From assembly GCF_000619905.2 (NCBI RefSeq), contig NZ_CP012371.1:868001-932000 (forward strand): a stretch of 64,000 nt of DNA. Reading direction: 5' to 3'. The notes under the pieces were generated by a model. That model made no database searches, was not told where the DNA came from, and saw only the letters and a program-made list of their open reading frames with translations. How positions within the stretch are numbered: the stretch's first letter is position 1; each line of letters opens with the position of its first letter. The DNA is from Nitrosospira briensis C-128 (GTDB lineage Bacteria > Pseudomonadota > Gammaproteobacteria > Burkholderiales > Nitrosomonadaceae). The position numbers and the translations under genes are program-made. Shown here piece by piece: positions 9,267 through 19,432 of this stretch.

Positions 9267-10721
9267 ATGGATCAAAACGAGGGAAAGAAATGGCACATGC
9301 CCTGGTACGACTGGTCGATATTTGTGGTGCCAGGGGCCTTTATTATCGGCCTTGGGCTCGAGTCCGCCCTTGGTTCTCCAACAGGCCCTGATGAGCTCCC
9401 GTACCGCGATTTCCGGGCTATTGCGCACTGGTTTGACCCGGTGTTTTTCCAGTATAACCTCGTCATGACATTGCTGACGGTACTGGTCGTGCCATCGCTT
9501 GCTGTAAGCTATATACAAACCATGTCGAACCGCAAGGAACAGCGATTGCAACGCGAGGTTCCGGCCGAGCGTCGTAGCGAAATCCGCCGGAGGATGGGGC
9601 GGCGTGCTTCCTTTAGCGCCTATCGGGGGAGTGTCTGGTTGACCACGACTATCGTGCTGCTTGGCACCTCGATCCTGTTGCTGTTCAAACCCATCTCTTC
9701 AGCAGGTGGAATGGGTGTAGATTTCAGTCTTGGCGCAAACATGTTGATGATGGGGCCTTTCGCAGAATTATACGAAAGAGATCCAGAAGCCTATTACTCC
9801 CATCTTATCCGAAACCAGATCGCCTTCCAGTTCGGTTTCCTGGGCGCATATGTCTATTTCATCGGTTCGGTAGTCCGTGCATACTTCACAATGGATCTGA
9901 CCTCTCTCACTTTCGTCGATGGCGCCATCCGCATGATCGTCGCGAGCATACTGGCATTGGTGCTCTCCTTCGCCTTCGACTTCGCTTTCCCTACCGAGCT
10001 TAAATTAGCCTCTACCTCAGCTGTTGCACATGACGCCGATTCCATGCCTGCGGCCGAATCCTTGCCTCCCGCTACCGCCTCGACTACTGGCGAGGCTGTA
10101 CAAGATGGTGCACGGAGCGGTCTGCAAGGCAATTCTGAGAGGGCAAGTGCAGCGCTTCCGGCAAGCCTGAGCCTGCTTCCGGTCATAGCCTTTTTCTTTG
10201 GCTTCTATCCGAAACGGGCGACCCTGGCAATCGAACGTATCGCACTCAGGATAATGAAGGGTATTGTTTCCGACGATAGTTATCGCGCGCTTCCACTTTC
10301 CATGCTTGCGGGAATGAGCTATACGCACGAACTGAGGCTGGAACGGGAGGGTTTCGATAATATTGAAAACCTGAGCAACGCCGATGCCGTGGATCTGGCG
10401 GTGCGCACCAGTTTCAGCTACGGCCAGCTGAAGCAATGGATAGACCAGGCCTGGCTTGCCACTCACTTGCGGGAAGACTATCCGGACTTCGTCCGGCGCA
10501 CCGGTATCGCAAGTAGTGATGAACTGCGCCATTTTCTGACCAGCTGCGATTCCGCAAAGGTCGACGGAGTGGAACAACTGGTGGCAGGGTTATCGACAGA
10601 CCCGGCCACCAATCCATCGTGGAAGGTCAGGCTGGCAGCAATTAAAATATTGCTCGATATCGATTCTGCTCTGCCGGAAAACTGTGGCAATCCGGATACT
10701 GGTGAGCATGGATCGGGCTGA
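9267..10721 (+). CDS. unrecognised multi-pass membrane protein with a C-terminal soluble domain
   Basis: I do not recognise this 484-residue family. Hydrophobic segments lie at about residues 17-35, 64-82, 123-141, 184-203, 219-240 and 297-315. A very basic cytosolic-type stretch (about 88-115) follows the second segment. A low-complexity Ala/Ser/Thr linker (about 245-290) precedes the last hydrophobic segment. The final 150 residues are soluble, with an EREGFDNIENLSNADAVDLA stretch resembling a helix-hairpin-helix protein-interaction fold. It begins one base after the lipase-like gene, so a joint role at the membrane is plausible but inferred only from position. Confidence 0.7.
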   Translation: MDQNEGKKWHMPWYDWSIFVVPGAFIIGLGLESALGSPTGPDELPYRDFRAIAHWFDPVFFQYNLVMTLLTVLVVPSLAVSYIQTMSNRKEQRLQREVPAERRSEIRRRMGRRASFSAYRGSVWLTTTIVLLGTSILLLFKPISSAGGMGVDFSLGANMLMMGPFAELYERDPEAYYSHLIRNQIAFQFGFLGAYVYFIGSVVRAYFTMDLTSLTFVDGAIRMIVASILALVLSFAFDFAFPTELKLASTSAVAHDADSMPAAESLPPATASTTGEAVQDGARSGLQGNSERASAALPASLSLLPVIAFFFGFYPKRATLAIERIALRIMKGIVSDDSYRALPLSMLAGMSYTHELRLEREGFDNIENLSNADAVDLAVRTSFSYGQLKQWIDQAWLATHLREDYPDFVRRTGIASSDELRHFLTSCDSAKVDGVEQLVAGLSTDPATNPSWKVRLAAIKILLDIDSALPENCGNPDTGEHGSG

Positions 10722-10757
10722 TGCAGGCGCAAGTATTCTTCTGGAAGAATACTTGGG

Positions 10758-12209
10758 TTAAATCACAAGCATATCGACAAACTGATTGACTGGTGTTTCT
10801 TCGAGTTTTCGTGCATCAAGGCAGAGGTCGAATATCGCCTTTTGCTGTTTTGTCGGGAAACGGCGCGCAAGATTGATCCTGAATTTTTCCTCCAGTAGCG
10901 GAGTGCCTTCGTTGCGGCGGAATCGATGGCCAATGGGGTATTCCACGACGACCTCATCCAGTTTGCTGCCGTCCATGAATTCCACCGTCAGACCGTTGGC
11001 GATGGAACGCTTTTCAGGATCGTAATAATCCCTGGTGAATTGCGGATCCTCGACACACGTTATTTTTTCGCGGAGCGCGTCGATTCGCGGATCGGCGGCA
11101 ACAGTATCCTCGTAATCGGCGGCGGTAAGTCTTCCAAAAATAAGCGGTACCGCAACGATGTACTGAATGCAATGATCGCGGTCCGCGGGGTTGTTGAGCG
11201 GCCCTTTTTTGTCGATGATGCGAATCGCAGCCTCGTGAGTGCGGATGACGATTCTCTTGATATCGGTGATTCGCTCCCTCAAATGGACGTGCAATTGCAT
11301 CGCACACTCCGCTGCTGTCTGGGAATGGAATTCTGCGGGGAAGGAAATCTTGAACAACACGTTTTCCATGACGTACGAACCCCACTGTTTGACCGGCCTC
11401 GGGAATTTGAACGATTGCCCCTTGAACAGTACATCGTAAAAACCCCAGGTCCTGGCAGTGAGAGCCGAGGGGTAGCCCATTTCTCCTTTAAGCGTGATCA
11501 GCGCCAGCCAGACGGCTCGACTGGTGGCATCGCCCGCCGCCCAGGATTTGCGCGATCCGGTATTGGGGGCATGGCGATAAGTGCGCAGCGATTGTCCATC
11601 CACCCAGGCCTGTGAAAGTGCGTCAACGATCTGGTCGCGGTTCCCGCCGAGCAAATGCATCACGACCGCGACAGATGCCACTTTCACCAGCACGACATGA
11701 TCCAGCCCAACCTTGTTGAAACTATTCTCCAACGCAAGGCAACCCTGAATTTCATGGGCCTTGATCATCGCCGTCAGTACGTCGCGCATCGCGAACGGTT
11801 TCTCTCCCTCGGCCACAGCCTTGCGCGAACACCAGTCCGCAACGGCAAGTATCCCGCCCAGATTATCCGATGGATGACCCCATTCCGCAGCCAGCCAGGT
11901 ATCGTTGAAATCGAGCCAGCGAATCATCGTGCCGATATTGAATGCCGCCTGTACCGGATCGAGCTCGAATCGTGTACCGGGAATTCTCGCTCCGCCCCGC
12001 ACCGTGGTTCCGGGAATGAGCGGCCCCAGCAGCTTGGTGCAAGCCGGATAAGTAAGCGCTTCCATCGCACAACCCAACGAATCCATCAGGCAATGGCGTG
12101 CGGTTTCGTAAGCAAGGGTGCTCCGGATATCGCGGTCAACAACGTAATCCGCGATATCCACCAGCACTTGATCGGGTTGGGGGCGAATATTAGAGATGTG
12201 GGATGACAT
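10758..12209 (-). CDS. prpD: 2-methylcitrate dehydratase (MmgE/PrpD family)
   Basis: The 483-residue protein is full length for PrpD, which dehydrates 2-methylcitrate to 2-methyl-cis-aconitate in the methylcitrate cycle for propionate. Family blocks include [69 protein letters not shown] and [17 protein letters not shown]. An upstream in-frame ATG at 12254 would translate the adjacent inverted repeat, so I prefer the ATG at 12209, though its Shine-Dalgarno is weak. Clustered with prpC and prpB on the same strand, separated from prpC by the mliC-like gene. Confidence 0.92.
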   Translation of the reverse strand: MSSHISNIRPQPDQVLVDIADYVVDRDIRSTLAYETARHCLMDSLGCAMEALTYPACTKLLGPLIPGTTVRGGARIPGTRFELDPVQAAFNIGTMIRWLDFNDTWLAAEWGHPSDNLGGILAVADWCSRKAVAEGEKPFAMRDVLTAMIKAHEIQGCLALENSFNKVGLDHVVLVKVASVAVVMHLLGGNRDQIVDALSQAWVDGQSLRTYRHAPNTGSRKSWAAGDATSRAVWLALITLKGEMGYPSALTARTWGFYDVLFKGQSFKFPRPVKQWGSYVMENVLFKISFPAEFHSQTAAECAMQLHVHLRERITDIKRIVIRTHEAAIRIIDKKGPLNNPADRDHCIQYIVAVPLIFGRLTAADYEDTVAADPRIDALREKITCVEDPQFTRDYYDPEKRSIANGLTVEFMDGSKLDEVVVEYPIGHRFRRNEGTPLLEEKFRINLARRFPTKQQKAIFDLCLDARKLEETPVNQFVDMLVI

Positions 12210-12222
12210 ATGGCTATTTATT

Positions 12223-12275
12223 GTAGGTCGGGCTCTGCCCGACAACTTTTTCATGTCGGGCAGAGCCCGACCTAC
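12223..12275. repeat. perfect 22-bp inverted repeat (REP-like hairpin)
   Basis: The arm 12223-12244 (begins GTAGGTCGGGCTCTGCCCGA) is exactly complementary to 12254-12275 around a 9-base loop. Each arm is itself a small dyad (GTCGGG-CTCTG-CCCGAC). It lies immediately upstream of prpD and downstream of the mliC-like gene. Similar GTAGGTCGGG palindromes occur as repetitive extragenic elements in proteobacteria, so it is probably a REP-type element that may also stabilise or terminate the mliC transcript. Confidence 0.75.
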
Positions 12276-12329
12276 TTTGAATCAGCAACCAACTTCTCCG
12301 CATCGAACGATCTATCCGAGACCCCTTCA

Positions 12330-12803
12330 TTAATCTTGAAATCCTATACTCGTCACTTGAACACACATCTCGATTATTTCTCCTGTAGTCCCGTCATCTT
12401 CATGACGGAAGAGCGTCCCCTGTGACCCCTGCCCCACGCCCTTCGTCCACCATTCCAGCCCACCACCGACGTAGCGTGCACCGCTGCCCGATATCGCCAC
12501 AATCATTTCGCGAGCCCTACCCTCGTACCGCACAATGGCTGTGGTGCTGGAGTGATAAGATGCATCCACCGTATGACCACTCTTGCAGTGATATGCAATT
12601 GGCGAATCAGTACCGATTTTTCCAGCAAAAGGTGCACTCGAATGGGAGAAGTAAGTACAGCCGACCAAGGCACCAATAACGAAGAGAAAAGTAATGCGAA
12701 TCAGCAGTAATGAAAGCGCAAGGATTGAAGTTGCACGCGACAGCTTGAGAACTGATATGTTGTCTATTACTACACCTGTTCGGCCTGGATACCTCTTTTG
12801 CAT
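12330..12803 (-). CDS. MliC-like lipoprotein (inhibitor of c-type lysozyme)
   Basis: The 157-residue protein has a long N-terminal hydrophobic region ending in the lipobox ALVGC (Cys at about 49). The following domain resembles MliC/PliC: YHCKSGHTVDASYHSS, ARYEGR-type strand, SGSGARYVGGGLEWWTKG and a final EMC cysteine. MliC proteins sit in the outer membrane or periplasm and inhibit host lysozyme. The n-region before the hydrophobic core is unusually long, so the true start is uncertain. It is embedded between prpC and prpD on the same strand, with no obvious functional link to propionate metabolism. Confidence 0.7.
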   Translation of the reverse strand: MQKRYPGRTGVVIDNISVLKLSRATSILALSLLLIRITFLFVIGALVGCTYFSHSSAPFAGKIGTDSPIAYHCKSGHTVDASYHSSTTAIVRYEGRAREMIVAISGSGARYVGGGLEWWTKGVGQGSQGTLFRHEDDGTTGEIIEMCVQVTSIGFQD

Positions 12804-12862
12804 GCGGCTTGTACAGAGAGGTTCCTTGTTTCTTGCTTATAATTAGGGTCCAATCAATCCGG

Positions 12863-14020
12863 CTACGTTCGCGCCGAAATCGGCACAAACTCCCGCTCCT
12901 CCGGCCCGATATAATTCGCGGAAGGCCGGATAATCTTGTTGTCCATCCGTTGCTCGATGATATGCGCGGCCCATCCGCTGGTGCGCGCGATCGCAAACAG
13001 GGGTGTAAACATCGCTGTCGGTACCCCCATCATGTGATAGCCCACGGCAGAGAACCAGTCGAGATTGGGAAACATTTTCTTTATATCCCACATTACTGTT
13101 TCCAATCTCTCTGCAATACTGAACATTTCCGTATTGCCAGCTTCCACTGAAAGATTCCTCGCAACCTCCCGGATGATCCTGTTACGTGGATCGCCGCTCG
13201 TATATACCGGGTGGCCAAATCCGATGATGATTTCCTTATCCGCTACGCGGCGGCGGATGTCCGCCTCGGCCTCATCCGGGCTGCCATAGCGCGTCTGGAT
13301 ATCGAATGCAACCTCATTGGCGCCGCCGTGCTTGGGGCCGCGTAACGCGCCAATAGCACCGGTGATTGCCGAGTAGAAATCGGACCCGGTGCCGGCAATC
13401 ACGCGAGCGGCAAAAGTGGAAGCATTGAACTCGTGTTCCGCGTACAACACCAGTGAAGTATGCATTGCCTTCACCCACGACTGGGGTGGTGGTTTGCCGT
13501 GCAGCAGGTGCAGGAAATGTCCGCCTATGGAATCCTCATCAGCTGCCAGCTCTATACGACGATTATTGTGCGAGTAGTGGTACCAGTAAAGCAGAATGGA
13601 GCCGAGGCAGGCCAGAAGCCGGTCCGCCAGATCACGCGCGCCATCGATGGTATGTTTCTCCGCCTCCGGCACTATCGTGCCCAATGCGGATACACCGGTG
13701 CGCATCACATCCATCGGATGAGCGGTTGCCGGAATCGCTTCCAGAATGGTTTTAACGCCGGCGGGCAGATCGCGCAGGCTTTCGAGTTTCTCCTTATACG
13801 CAGCCAGTTCGTCCAGCGTGGGCAACTTCTCATGCACCAGCAGATAGGCAATCTCTTCGAACTCACAGCTGTCAGCCATGTCGAGAATGTCATAGCCGCG
13901 ATAATGCAGGTCGTTACCTGTTCTGCCGACGCTACAGATGGCGGTATTTCCTGCTATCACACCTGATAACACCACGGATTTCTTGATTCTGGCAGGAGCG
14001 CTTTCGGTGGTCTTACTCAT
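12863..14020 (-). CDS. prpC: 2-methylcitrate synthase
   Basis: The 385-residue product belongs to the citrate synthase family and matches the methylcitrate synthase subgroup. Landmarks are [58 protein letters not shown] (catalytic His region), [29 protein letters not shown] and [21 protein letters not shown]. It condenses propionyl-CoA with oxaloacetate. The ATG at 14020 overlaps the end of prpB by 8 bases, indicating translational coupling. A separate larger citrate synthase (gltA) lies at 25.0 kb. Confidence 0.93.
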   Translation of the reverse strand: MSKTTESAPARIKKSVVLSGVIAGNTAICSVGRTGNDLHYRGYDILDMADSCEFEEIAYLLVHEKLPTLDELAAYKEKLESLRDLPAGVKTILEAIPATAHPMDVMRTGVSALGTIVPEAEKHTIDGARDLADRLLACLGSILLYWYHYSHNNRRIELAADEDSIGGHFLHLLHGKPPPQSWVKAMHTSLVLYAEHEFNASTFAARVIAGTGSDFYSAITGAIGALRGPKHGGANEVAFDIQTRYGSPDEAEADIRRRVADKEIIIGFGHPVYTSGDPRNRIIREVARNLSVEAGNTEMFSIAERLETVMWDIKKMFPNLDWFSAVGYHMMGVPTAMFTPLFAIARTSGWAAHIIEQRMDNKIIRPSANYIGPEEREFVPISART

Positions 14021-14906
14021 TTTCAGGCTTTCTGGATTCGGAAAACATGCTATTCAATTTCTCCTCGTAGGCATGATAATCGAGAAAATCATATAGCTCG
14101 GCGCGAGTCTGCATGGCTTCGATCGTCTTCTTTTGGGTGCCTTCGTTGCGTATTGCCCGGTACACGTTCAGGGCAGCAGCGCTCATGGCGCGAAATGCGG
14201 ATAGTGGATAAAGCACCAGTGAAACGTCGGCCTTGGCCAATTCCTCGACTGTATAAAGGGGCGTCGCGCCAAACTCGGTTATGTTGGCTAGGACCGGTAC
14301 GCGCGCGATCGCGGCGAATCGGCGGTAGGTGTCCAGTTCAGTCACGGCTTCCGGAAAGATCATATCCGCGCCCGCTTCAACGCAAGCGCACGCCCTGTCC
14401 ATGGCGGATTGCAGTCCTTCAACCGCCAGTGCATCGGTGCGCGCCATAATGACAAACTCAGGGTCGGTCCTGGCATCCACCGCAGCCTTGATGCGATCCA
14501 CCATCTGCGCCTCGCTGACAATCATCTTGCCCGGAAGATGACCGCAACGCTTCGCTTCAACCTGATCTTCGATGTGCATCGCCGCTGCGCCGGCTTTGAT
14601 CATTGATTTCACCGTGCGGGCGACATTGAGAGCACCGCCGAAACCGGTATCCGCATCCACCAGTAGCGGCAGATCGGTGATGTCCGTGATGCGGCGCACA
14701 TCGGTCAGTACATCGTCCAGCGTCGAAATAGCAAGATCGGGCACGCCCAGCGACGCCGCTGCCACACCGCCGCCGGAAAGATAGAGTGCTTTGAACCCGG
14801 TTCGGGCCGCTAGGCGCGCTGCGTACGCATTGATACAACCCGCCACCTGCAGAGGCTTCTCTTCGGCAAGCGCGGTGCGAAAACGAGAACCAGCGGAGAT
14901 GATCAT
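14013..14906 (-). CDS. prpB: methylisocitrate lyase
   Basis: The product (297 residues from the ATG at 14906) is a PEP mutase/ICL-superfamily lyase that cleaves 2-methylisocitrate to pyruvate and succinate. Visible are [21 protein letters not shown], the metal site [10 protein letters not shown], the family signature KRCGHLPGK containing the catalytic Cys, and [12 protein letters not shown]. An in-frame upstream ATG at 14939 would overlap the end of mdh. Homologues begin close to the [10 protein letters not shown] segment, so 14906 is preferred. It lies between mdh and prpC. Confidence 0.93.
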   Translation of the reverse strand: MIISAGSRFRTALAEEKPLQVAGCINAYAARLAARTGFKALYLSGGGVAAASLGVPDLAISTLDDVLTDVRRITDITDLPLLVDADTGFGGALNVARTVKSMIKAGAAAMHIEDQVEAKRCGHLPGKMIVSEAQMVDRIKAAVDARTDPEFVIMARTDALAVEGLQSAMDRACACVEAGADMIFPEAVTELDTYRRFAAIARVPVLANITEFGATPLYTVEELAKADVSLVLYPLSAFRAMSAAALNVYRAIRNEGTQKKTIEAMQTRAELYDFLDYHAYEEKLNSMFSESRKPENE

Positions 14907-14919
14907 AGGCGTTGAAAAA

Positions 14920-15915
14920 TCAAGCTGCGGACTTCCCAAACAAATGCTTCACGGAATCGCGCTCATCCACCAGTTCCCGATACGCAGCCTGCATTTTTTC
15001 CTTACTGAATTCGCTGATCTCAAGATCAGGAACGATATGGTAGGCCCCCTTCTCGCATACCACGGGGAAACCATACATGACACCATCAGGAATCCCATAG
15101 CTGCCATCGGAAGGGATGCCCATGGATACCCAGTCATTTTCTTGCGTGCCATAAACCCAATCACGGATATGAGCGATGGCAGCATTAGCGGCGCTTGCTG
15201 CGCTCGACATACCACGCGCCTCGATGACCTCCGTACCGCGATGCTGCACGGTAGGGATGAAATAATCTTCTACCCAAGCAGGGTCATCGATGAGGGAGGC
15301 GGCCTTATTGCCACCAACCTCGACATGATTCAAGTCGGGGTACTGCGTGGCGGAATGGTTGCCCCAGACAATCATTTTTTTTACGCTGCCTACCGATTGC
15401 CCCAGTTTGATGGCAATTTGTGATAACGCGCGATTATGATCCAGCCTCATCATTGACGAAAAATTGGCCGGCTTCAGGTCGGGCGCATTTTTCATGGCGA
15501 TGTAGGCATTGGTGTTGCAGGGATTGCCCACGATCAGGACCTTCACGTCGCGGTGGGCAACTTCATTCAGCGCCCTGCCCTGGCCGATAAATATCGTGCC
15601 GTTCGCCTCCAGCAAATCTTTACGCTCCATACCCTTGCTGCGTGGGCGCGCACCCACGAGCATTGCGATATCGGCGTCGCGGAAAGCGGATTTGGGATCA
15701 TCGGCGATGGTTACGTCCGCCAGCAGCGGAAATGCGCAATCATCGAGCTCCATTATGACGCCCTTGAGCGAAGGCAATGACGGCGGTATGTCCAGCAACT
15801 GCAGAATGACAGGCTGGTCCTGGCCAAGCATATCTCCCGCAGCGATGCGAAACAGTAGACTGTAACCGATCTGGCCGGCTGCACCCGTGATCGCTATACG
15901 AATAGGACGATCCAT
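14920..15915 (-). CDS. mdh: malate dehydrogenase
   Basis: The 331-residue protein is a typical LDH-like malate dehydrogenase that interconverts malate and oxaloacetate. It shows the NAD site [17 protein letters not shown], the loop [19 protein letters not shown] with catalytic arginine, VGNPCNTNA, the MMRLDHNRA segment and the catalytic [12 protein letters not shown] chose the ATG at 15915 because AGGAG lies about 8 bases upstream; an earlier in-frame start at 15948 lacks support. It is the first gene of the - strand run mdh-prpB-prpC-mliC-prpD, divergent from the sdh genes. Confidence 0.95.
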   Translation of the reverse strand: MDRPIRIAITGAAGQIGYSLLFRIAAGDMLGQDQPVILQLLDIPPSLPSLKGVIMELDDCAFPLLADVTIADDPKSAFRDADIAMLVGARPRSKGMERKDLLEANGTIFIGQGRALNEVAHRDVKVLIVGNPCNTNAYIAMKNAPDLKPANFSSMMRLDHNRALSQIAIKLGQSVGSVKKMIVWGNHSATQYPDLNHVEVGGNKAASLIDDPAWVEDYFIPTVQHRGTEVIEARGMSSAASAANAAIAHIRDWVYGTQENDWVSMGIPSDGSYGIPDGVMYGFPVVCEKGAYHIVPDLEISEFSKEKMQAAYRELVDERDSVKHLFGKSAA

Positions 15916-16332
15916 TCCTGCACTCCTGTAGGTGAGTTGCCGGGACAAGAAATTTCTTGGAATTTACCACGCATCCGACGCGCTTGTCTAACACGCATCC
16001 GGCACGCTTATCCAACGTAGCGAAGTCCGAAACTCACCCATCAATGGATGAGTAATGCACCTTCCTTCGTATTCGCATTTTATGCTCAAGCATCCCGCTC
16101 GATGCGAAGGATTTAAAAAAAAGATTTTTTAGTACATCGAGTAATTCGGATAAAAAATATTCCGCGCTGCTGCCAATTCAAAATCGTTCAAGATACATTC
16201 CGGCTGAATCCGAATGTAATGCCTTAGTTTTTTTAGGGATTATTTATGAGGGAACTCATGTTGTGCCGCTCGGTATAACGGTCTACACTAATCCGTAAAG
16301 GCAGGATCCGACCTACCGGAGAGCGAAAAAAA
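15916..16332. other. divergent promoter region between mdh and sdhC
   Basis: The gap holds an imperfect tandem duplication near 15965-16010 (CACGCATCCGACGCGCTTG then CACGCATCCGGCACGCTTA). An AT-rich central part (about 16110-16170) is suitable for promoters. No gene is visible. It must supply promoters for mdh leftwards and sdhC rightwards, but I cannot assign hexamers with confidence. Confidence 0.5.
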
Positions 16333-16710
16333 TTGCAGAGAAAACGTCCCAAGTATCTTAATCTGCTGGAAATCAGGCAGCCGCTCCCTGCCGTGATCTC
16401 GATCCTGCATCGCTTGAGCGGAGCGTTGCTGTTCTTTCCGGGCATTCCGCTTCTCCTTTGCGGCCTTGACCTGATATTAAACTCACCGCAAGGCTACGCT
16501 CAATTTCAATCTTTTCTGGAGAACCCGCTTTTCAAGGTCGCGCTAGCACTCTTCTTGTGGTTTTTCCTGCATCATCTTTTTGCCGGCATTCGTTTTCTGG
16601 CGCTGGATCTGCATTATGGCGGCAAACTGGAACAGGCACGCTTCACCAGCAAGCTGGTGCTGACCATGGGGATCATTCTCACGCTACTGATCGCGGCGTG
16701 GATATGGTAA
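16333..16710 (+). CDS. sdhC: succinate dehydrogenase cytochrome b556 subunit
   Basis: The 125-residue membrane protein carries the SdhC signature RPKYLNLLEIRQPLPAVISILHRLSGALLF, three hydrophobic segments (about 28-52, 65-87, 105-124) and the heme-ligand region HHLFAGIRFLALD. It anchors succinate dehydrogenase (complex II) in the inner membrane. The start is a TTG at 16333 with a GGAG about 11 bases upstream; no ATG is available before the conserved block. It overlaps sdhD by 7 bases. Confidence 0.92.
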   Translation: MQRKRPKYLNLLEIRQPLPAVISILHRLSGALLFFPGIPLLLCGLDLILNSPQGYAQFQSFLENPLFKVALALFLWFFLHHLFAGIRFLALDLHYGGKLEQARFTSKLVLTMGIILTLLIAAWIW

Positions 16711-17060
16711 AGCGCGTCGTAACCGGCGCTCATTACGGCCTGCGTGACTGGCTGGCTCAGCGCATCACCGCAGTGGTCATGGTTGTCTTTACGCTTTTGC
16801 TTGCAGCAATATTAATGATTTCGCCGCCGCATGATGAAGCATCCTGGAAAGCAATATTCAGTAATCGATGGATGCGAATCGCCTCCTTCCTGTTTCTTGT
16901 CAGCCTCTTCTGGCATGCCTGGATCGGAATGCGCAATATTCTGATGGATTATGTTCACGCTACCGGCATTCGCCTGACGTTACAGATACTGGTCATCCTG
17001 TCCCTGATATTTTATACGATCTGGTCTGCGGAAATTTTGTGGGCTTTGGAGATGGCATGA
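16704..17060 (+). CDS. sdhD: succinate dehydrogenase membrane anchor subunit
   Basis: The 118-residue protein begins MVKRVVTGAHYGLRDWLAQRITAV, typical of SdhD, with three hydrophobic segments and the WHAWIGMRNILMDYVHATGIR motif that supplies heme and quinone-site residues. I chose the ATG at 16704, which overlaps the sdhC stop. A longer in-frame extension upstream lies inside sdhC and is not supported. The stop overlaps the sdhA start (ATGA). Confidence 0.93.
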   Translation: MVKRVVTGAHYGLRDWLAQRITAVVMVVFTLLLAAILMISPPHDEASWKAIFSNRWMRIASFLFLVSLFWHAWIGMRNILMDYVHATGIRLTLQILVILSLIFYTIWSAEILWALEMA

Positions 17061-18820
17061 CAATAAGTAAGCGAAAATTCGACGCGGTAATCGTGGGTGC
17101 CGGCGGCGCCGGCATGCGCGCGGCATTACAATTATCCGAGGCGGGACTCAAGGTCGCCGTGTTATCCAAGGTCTTCCCCACCCGTTCCCACACGGTTTCT
17201 GCGCAGGGTGGCATTGCCGCGGCGCTCGGAAATGTTACGGAGGATAACTGGCACTGGCATATGTACGATACCGTGAAAGGCTCGGATTATCTCGGCGACC
17301 AGGACGCTATCGAATTCATGTGTCGCCAGGCCAGCGAAGTGGTGTATGAACTGGAGCATTTCGGCATGCCGTTCGATCGCCTGGAGAGCGGGAAAATTTA
17401 CCAGCGTCCATTTGGCGGTCAATCACAGAATTTCGGCGGCGCCCAGGCAACGCGCTCGTGCGCCGTGGCGGATCGTACCGGCCATGCCATGCTGCATACG
17501 TTATATCAGCGCAATGTGCAGGCCAACACCCAGTTTTTTATTGAATGGATGGGGCTGGATCTGATCCGTGATGAAGAAGGAGATGTGTGCGGCGTGACCG
17601 CGTTGGACATCGAAACCGGCGACGTCATGCTCCTGCAGGCAAGGGCGACGCTGTTCGCGACCGGGGGCGGCGCCCGCATATTCAGTGCCAGCACTAATGC
17701 ATTGATCAATACAGGCGATGGTCTCGGCATGGCGATACGCGCAGGCCTCCCTCTGGAGGATATGGAATTCTGGCAGTTTCACCCCACTGGCGTGTATGGA
17801 GTTGGCATACTTATCAGCGAAGCGGTGCGCGGCGAAGGTGGCTATTTGCTCAATAAAAACGGTGAGCGTTTCATGGAACGCTATGCGCCCCATGCCAAAG
17901 ACCTGGCCAGCAGGGATGTGGTGTCGCGTGCGCTGACGATGGAAATAAAGGAAGGGCGCGGCTGCGGCAGGGATGCCGACCATCTGTTGCTAAAACTTGA
18001 TCATCTCGGTGCGGATGTGATTAAAGCGCGATTGCCCGGTATTCGTGAAATCGCCATGAAATTTGCCCATACAGACCCGATCCATGACCCGATTCCAGTG
18101 GTGCCTACCGCGCATTATATGATGGGGGGAATCCCCACCAATTTGTATGGGCAAGTGGTTGCACCGTATAAAACCGGACCTGAGGAGGTCGTGCAGGGAT
18201 TTTATGCCGTGGGGGAGTGCGCTTGCGTATCCGTACACGGCGCCAATCGCCTCGGCACCAATTCGCTCCTCGACATTATTGTTTTCGGCCGCGCTGCCGG
18301 CAATCAGATTATCGAGGATTTGAACAGGCATCCGCATCATAAACAGCTGCCTGCCGATGCCGCAGACAAAGCGCTCGCGCGCCTTGACCGCCTGAACAAT
18401 CAGAAGGATGGCGAAAACGTAGCGCAAGTAAGCGACGATTTACGCAAGACCATGCAGACGCATTGCGGCGTATTCCGTTTCCCGGACACGCTCAGGCAGG
18501 GGGTGGAAAAGATCGAAGAAGTGGCCGAGCGCGTTAGACACACCGAGATCAGGGACAAAAGCAGAGTATTCAATACTGCCCGGGTGGAAGCACTGGAACT
18601 CGACAATTTAGTGGAAGTGGCTGTGGCCAGCATGATTTCGGCGGAAGCGCGCACGGAAAGCCGCGGCGCCCATGCGCGCGATGATTTTCCCAGCCGGGAT
18701 GACGACAAGTGGCTCAAGCATACGTTGTATTTCAGCGAAGGCCGCCGGCTGGATTACAAGCCGGTCCGGTTGAAGCCGTTGACCGTGGATTCTTTCCCGC
18801 CGAAGGCGAGAACCTACTGA
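17057..18820 (+). CDS. sdhA: succinate dehydrogenase flavoprotein subunit
   Basis: The 587-residue protein is full-length SdhA. It has the Rossmann AVIVGAGGAGMRAALQ, the covalent-FAD region SHTVSAQGGIAAALGN, the HPTGVYGVGILISEAVRGEGG block, catalytic TAHYMMGGIPTN and the GANRLGTNSLLDIIVFGRAAG C-terminal signature. It oxidises succinate to fumarate. The ATG at 17057 overlaps the sdhD stop. Unusually, sdhB does not follow; a family A repeat, zwf and glgP intervene before sdhB at 23682. Confidence 0.97.
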   Translation: MTISKRKFDAVIVGAGGAGMRAALQLSEAGLKVAVLSKVFPTRSHTVSAQGGIAAALGNVTEDNWHWHMYDTVKGSDYLGDQDAIEFMCRQASEVVYELEHFGMPFDRLESGKIYQRPFGGQSQNFGGAQATRSCAVADRTGHAMLHTLYQRNVQANTQFFIEWMGLDLIRDEEGDVCGVTALDIETGDVMLLQARATLFATGGGARIFSASTNALINTGDGLGMAIRAGLPLEDMEFWQFHPTGVYGVGILISEAVRGEGGYLLNKNGERFMERYAPHAKDLASRDVVSRALTMEIKEGRGCGRDADHLLLKLDHLGADVIKARLPGIREIAMKFAHTDPIHDPIPVVPTAHYMMGGIPTNLYGQVVAPYKTGPEEVVQGFYAVGECACVSVHGANRLGTNSLLDIIVFGRAAGNQIIEDLNRHPHHKQLPADAADKALARLDRLNNQKDGENVAQVSDDLRKTMQTHCGVFRFPDTLRQGVEKIEEVAERVRHTEIRDKSRVFNTARVEALELDNLVEVAVASMISAEARTESRGAHARDDFPSRDDDKWLKHTLYFSEGRRLDYKPVRLKPLTVDSFPPKARTY

Positions 18821-18865
18821 CGAAAACATTCAATCATGGATTTTATTACGCATCAGCTTGTTTTA

Positions 18866-19253
18866 AACCTAAATCCGGTAGTTGAATGGGGGAAGTGTAC
18901 GGTTTTTGAGGTGCAGGGCAAGGCGCAACGACGCGGAATGCGACCGCGCAGGGCGGAGCAGTGCCTTCCGCAGGAAGGTGCGACCCCGAAGCGGGATGCG
19001 GGCGCCTCCTTGCGGGTGGAACGCGATCGCGGCATCCCTGCGCTGCCCGATCCCCGCTGCGCGGGGCTCCTCGGGCGACGCTTCGGGGCGCCGTTCCATT
19101 CCAAGGAGTTGCAACGCAGCCATGTGCCGCAAAAACTGTGCAATTCACCCCGTAGCGGCCTCACCCGGAGGGTGAGCGCCAAATAATACGAAATGTTGTT
19201 ATTAATCATAATACTGATCTATAAAAGGAGCGATCAACTACCGGATTTAGGTT
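18866..19253 (-). mobile_element. family A terminal-inverted-repeat element, copy A1 (full, 388 bp)
   Basis: The ends AACCTAAATCCGGTAGTTGA (18866-18885) and its exact inverse complement (19234-19253) bound a GC-rich, hairpin-rich core. The core is shared with copies A2 (24606-24980) and A3 (40967-41344). It is in reverse orientation relative to those. It lies 45 bases downstream of sdhA. An open frame of about 100 codons (start region LRGELHSFCGTWLRCNSLEW) exists on the - strand of this copy. The same stretch is open in A3 but frameshifted in A2. No transposase is encoded, so it resembles a non-autonomous MITE-like element. Confidence 0.85.
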
Positions 19254-19432
19254 AAACGCACCACAAATGGCAATGACGAATATCAAGCGCGTCCCATGGC
19301 AAATGAAAACCCAGCATAAATGGGACATTTAAGAATGGCCAGATAAGACAAAAATGGTCATGGCTGTCGCCAGTCATGTTTCGGAATTTGTACCGCTTTC
19401 GGCGCCGGCAATAAAACAAGAGGGAATACAGA

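Noticed and set aside
12209-12254. Upstream ATG at 12254 as the prpD start
   Set aside because: It would make the protein begin with translated inverted-repeat sequence; the family start fits the ATG at 12209.
18853-19209. A 118-codon frame on the - strand inside repeat A1 and similar frames in A2 and A3
   Set aside because: The frame is not conserved between copies (A2 is shifted) while the DNA is, so it looks like repeat sequence rather than a protein gene.
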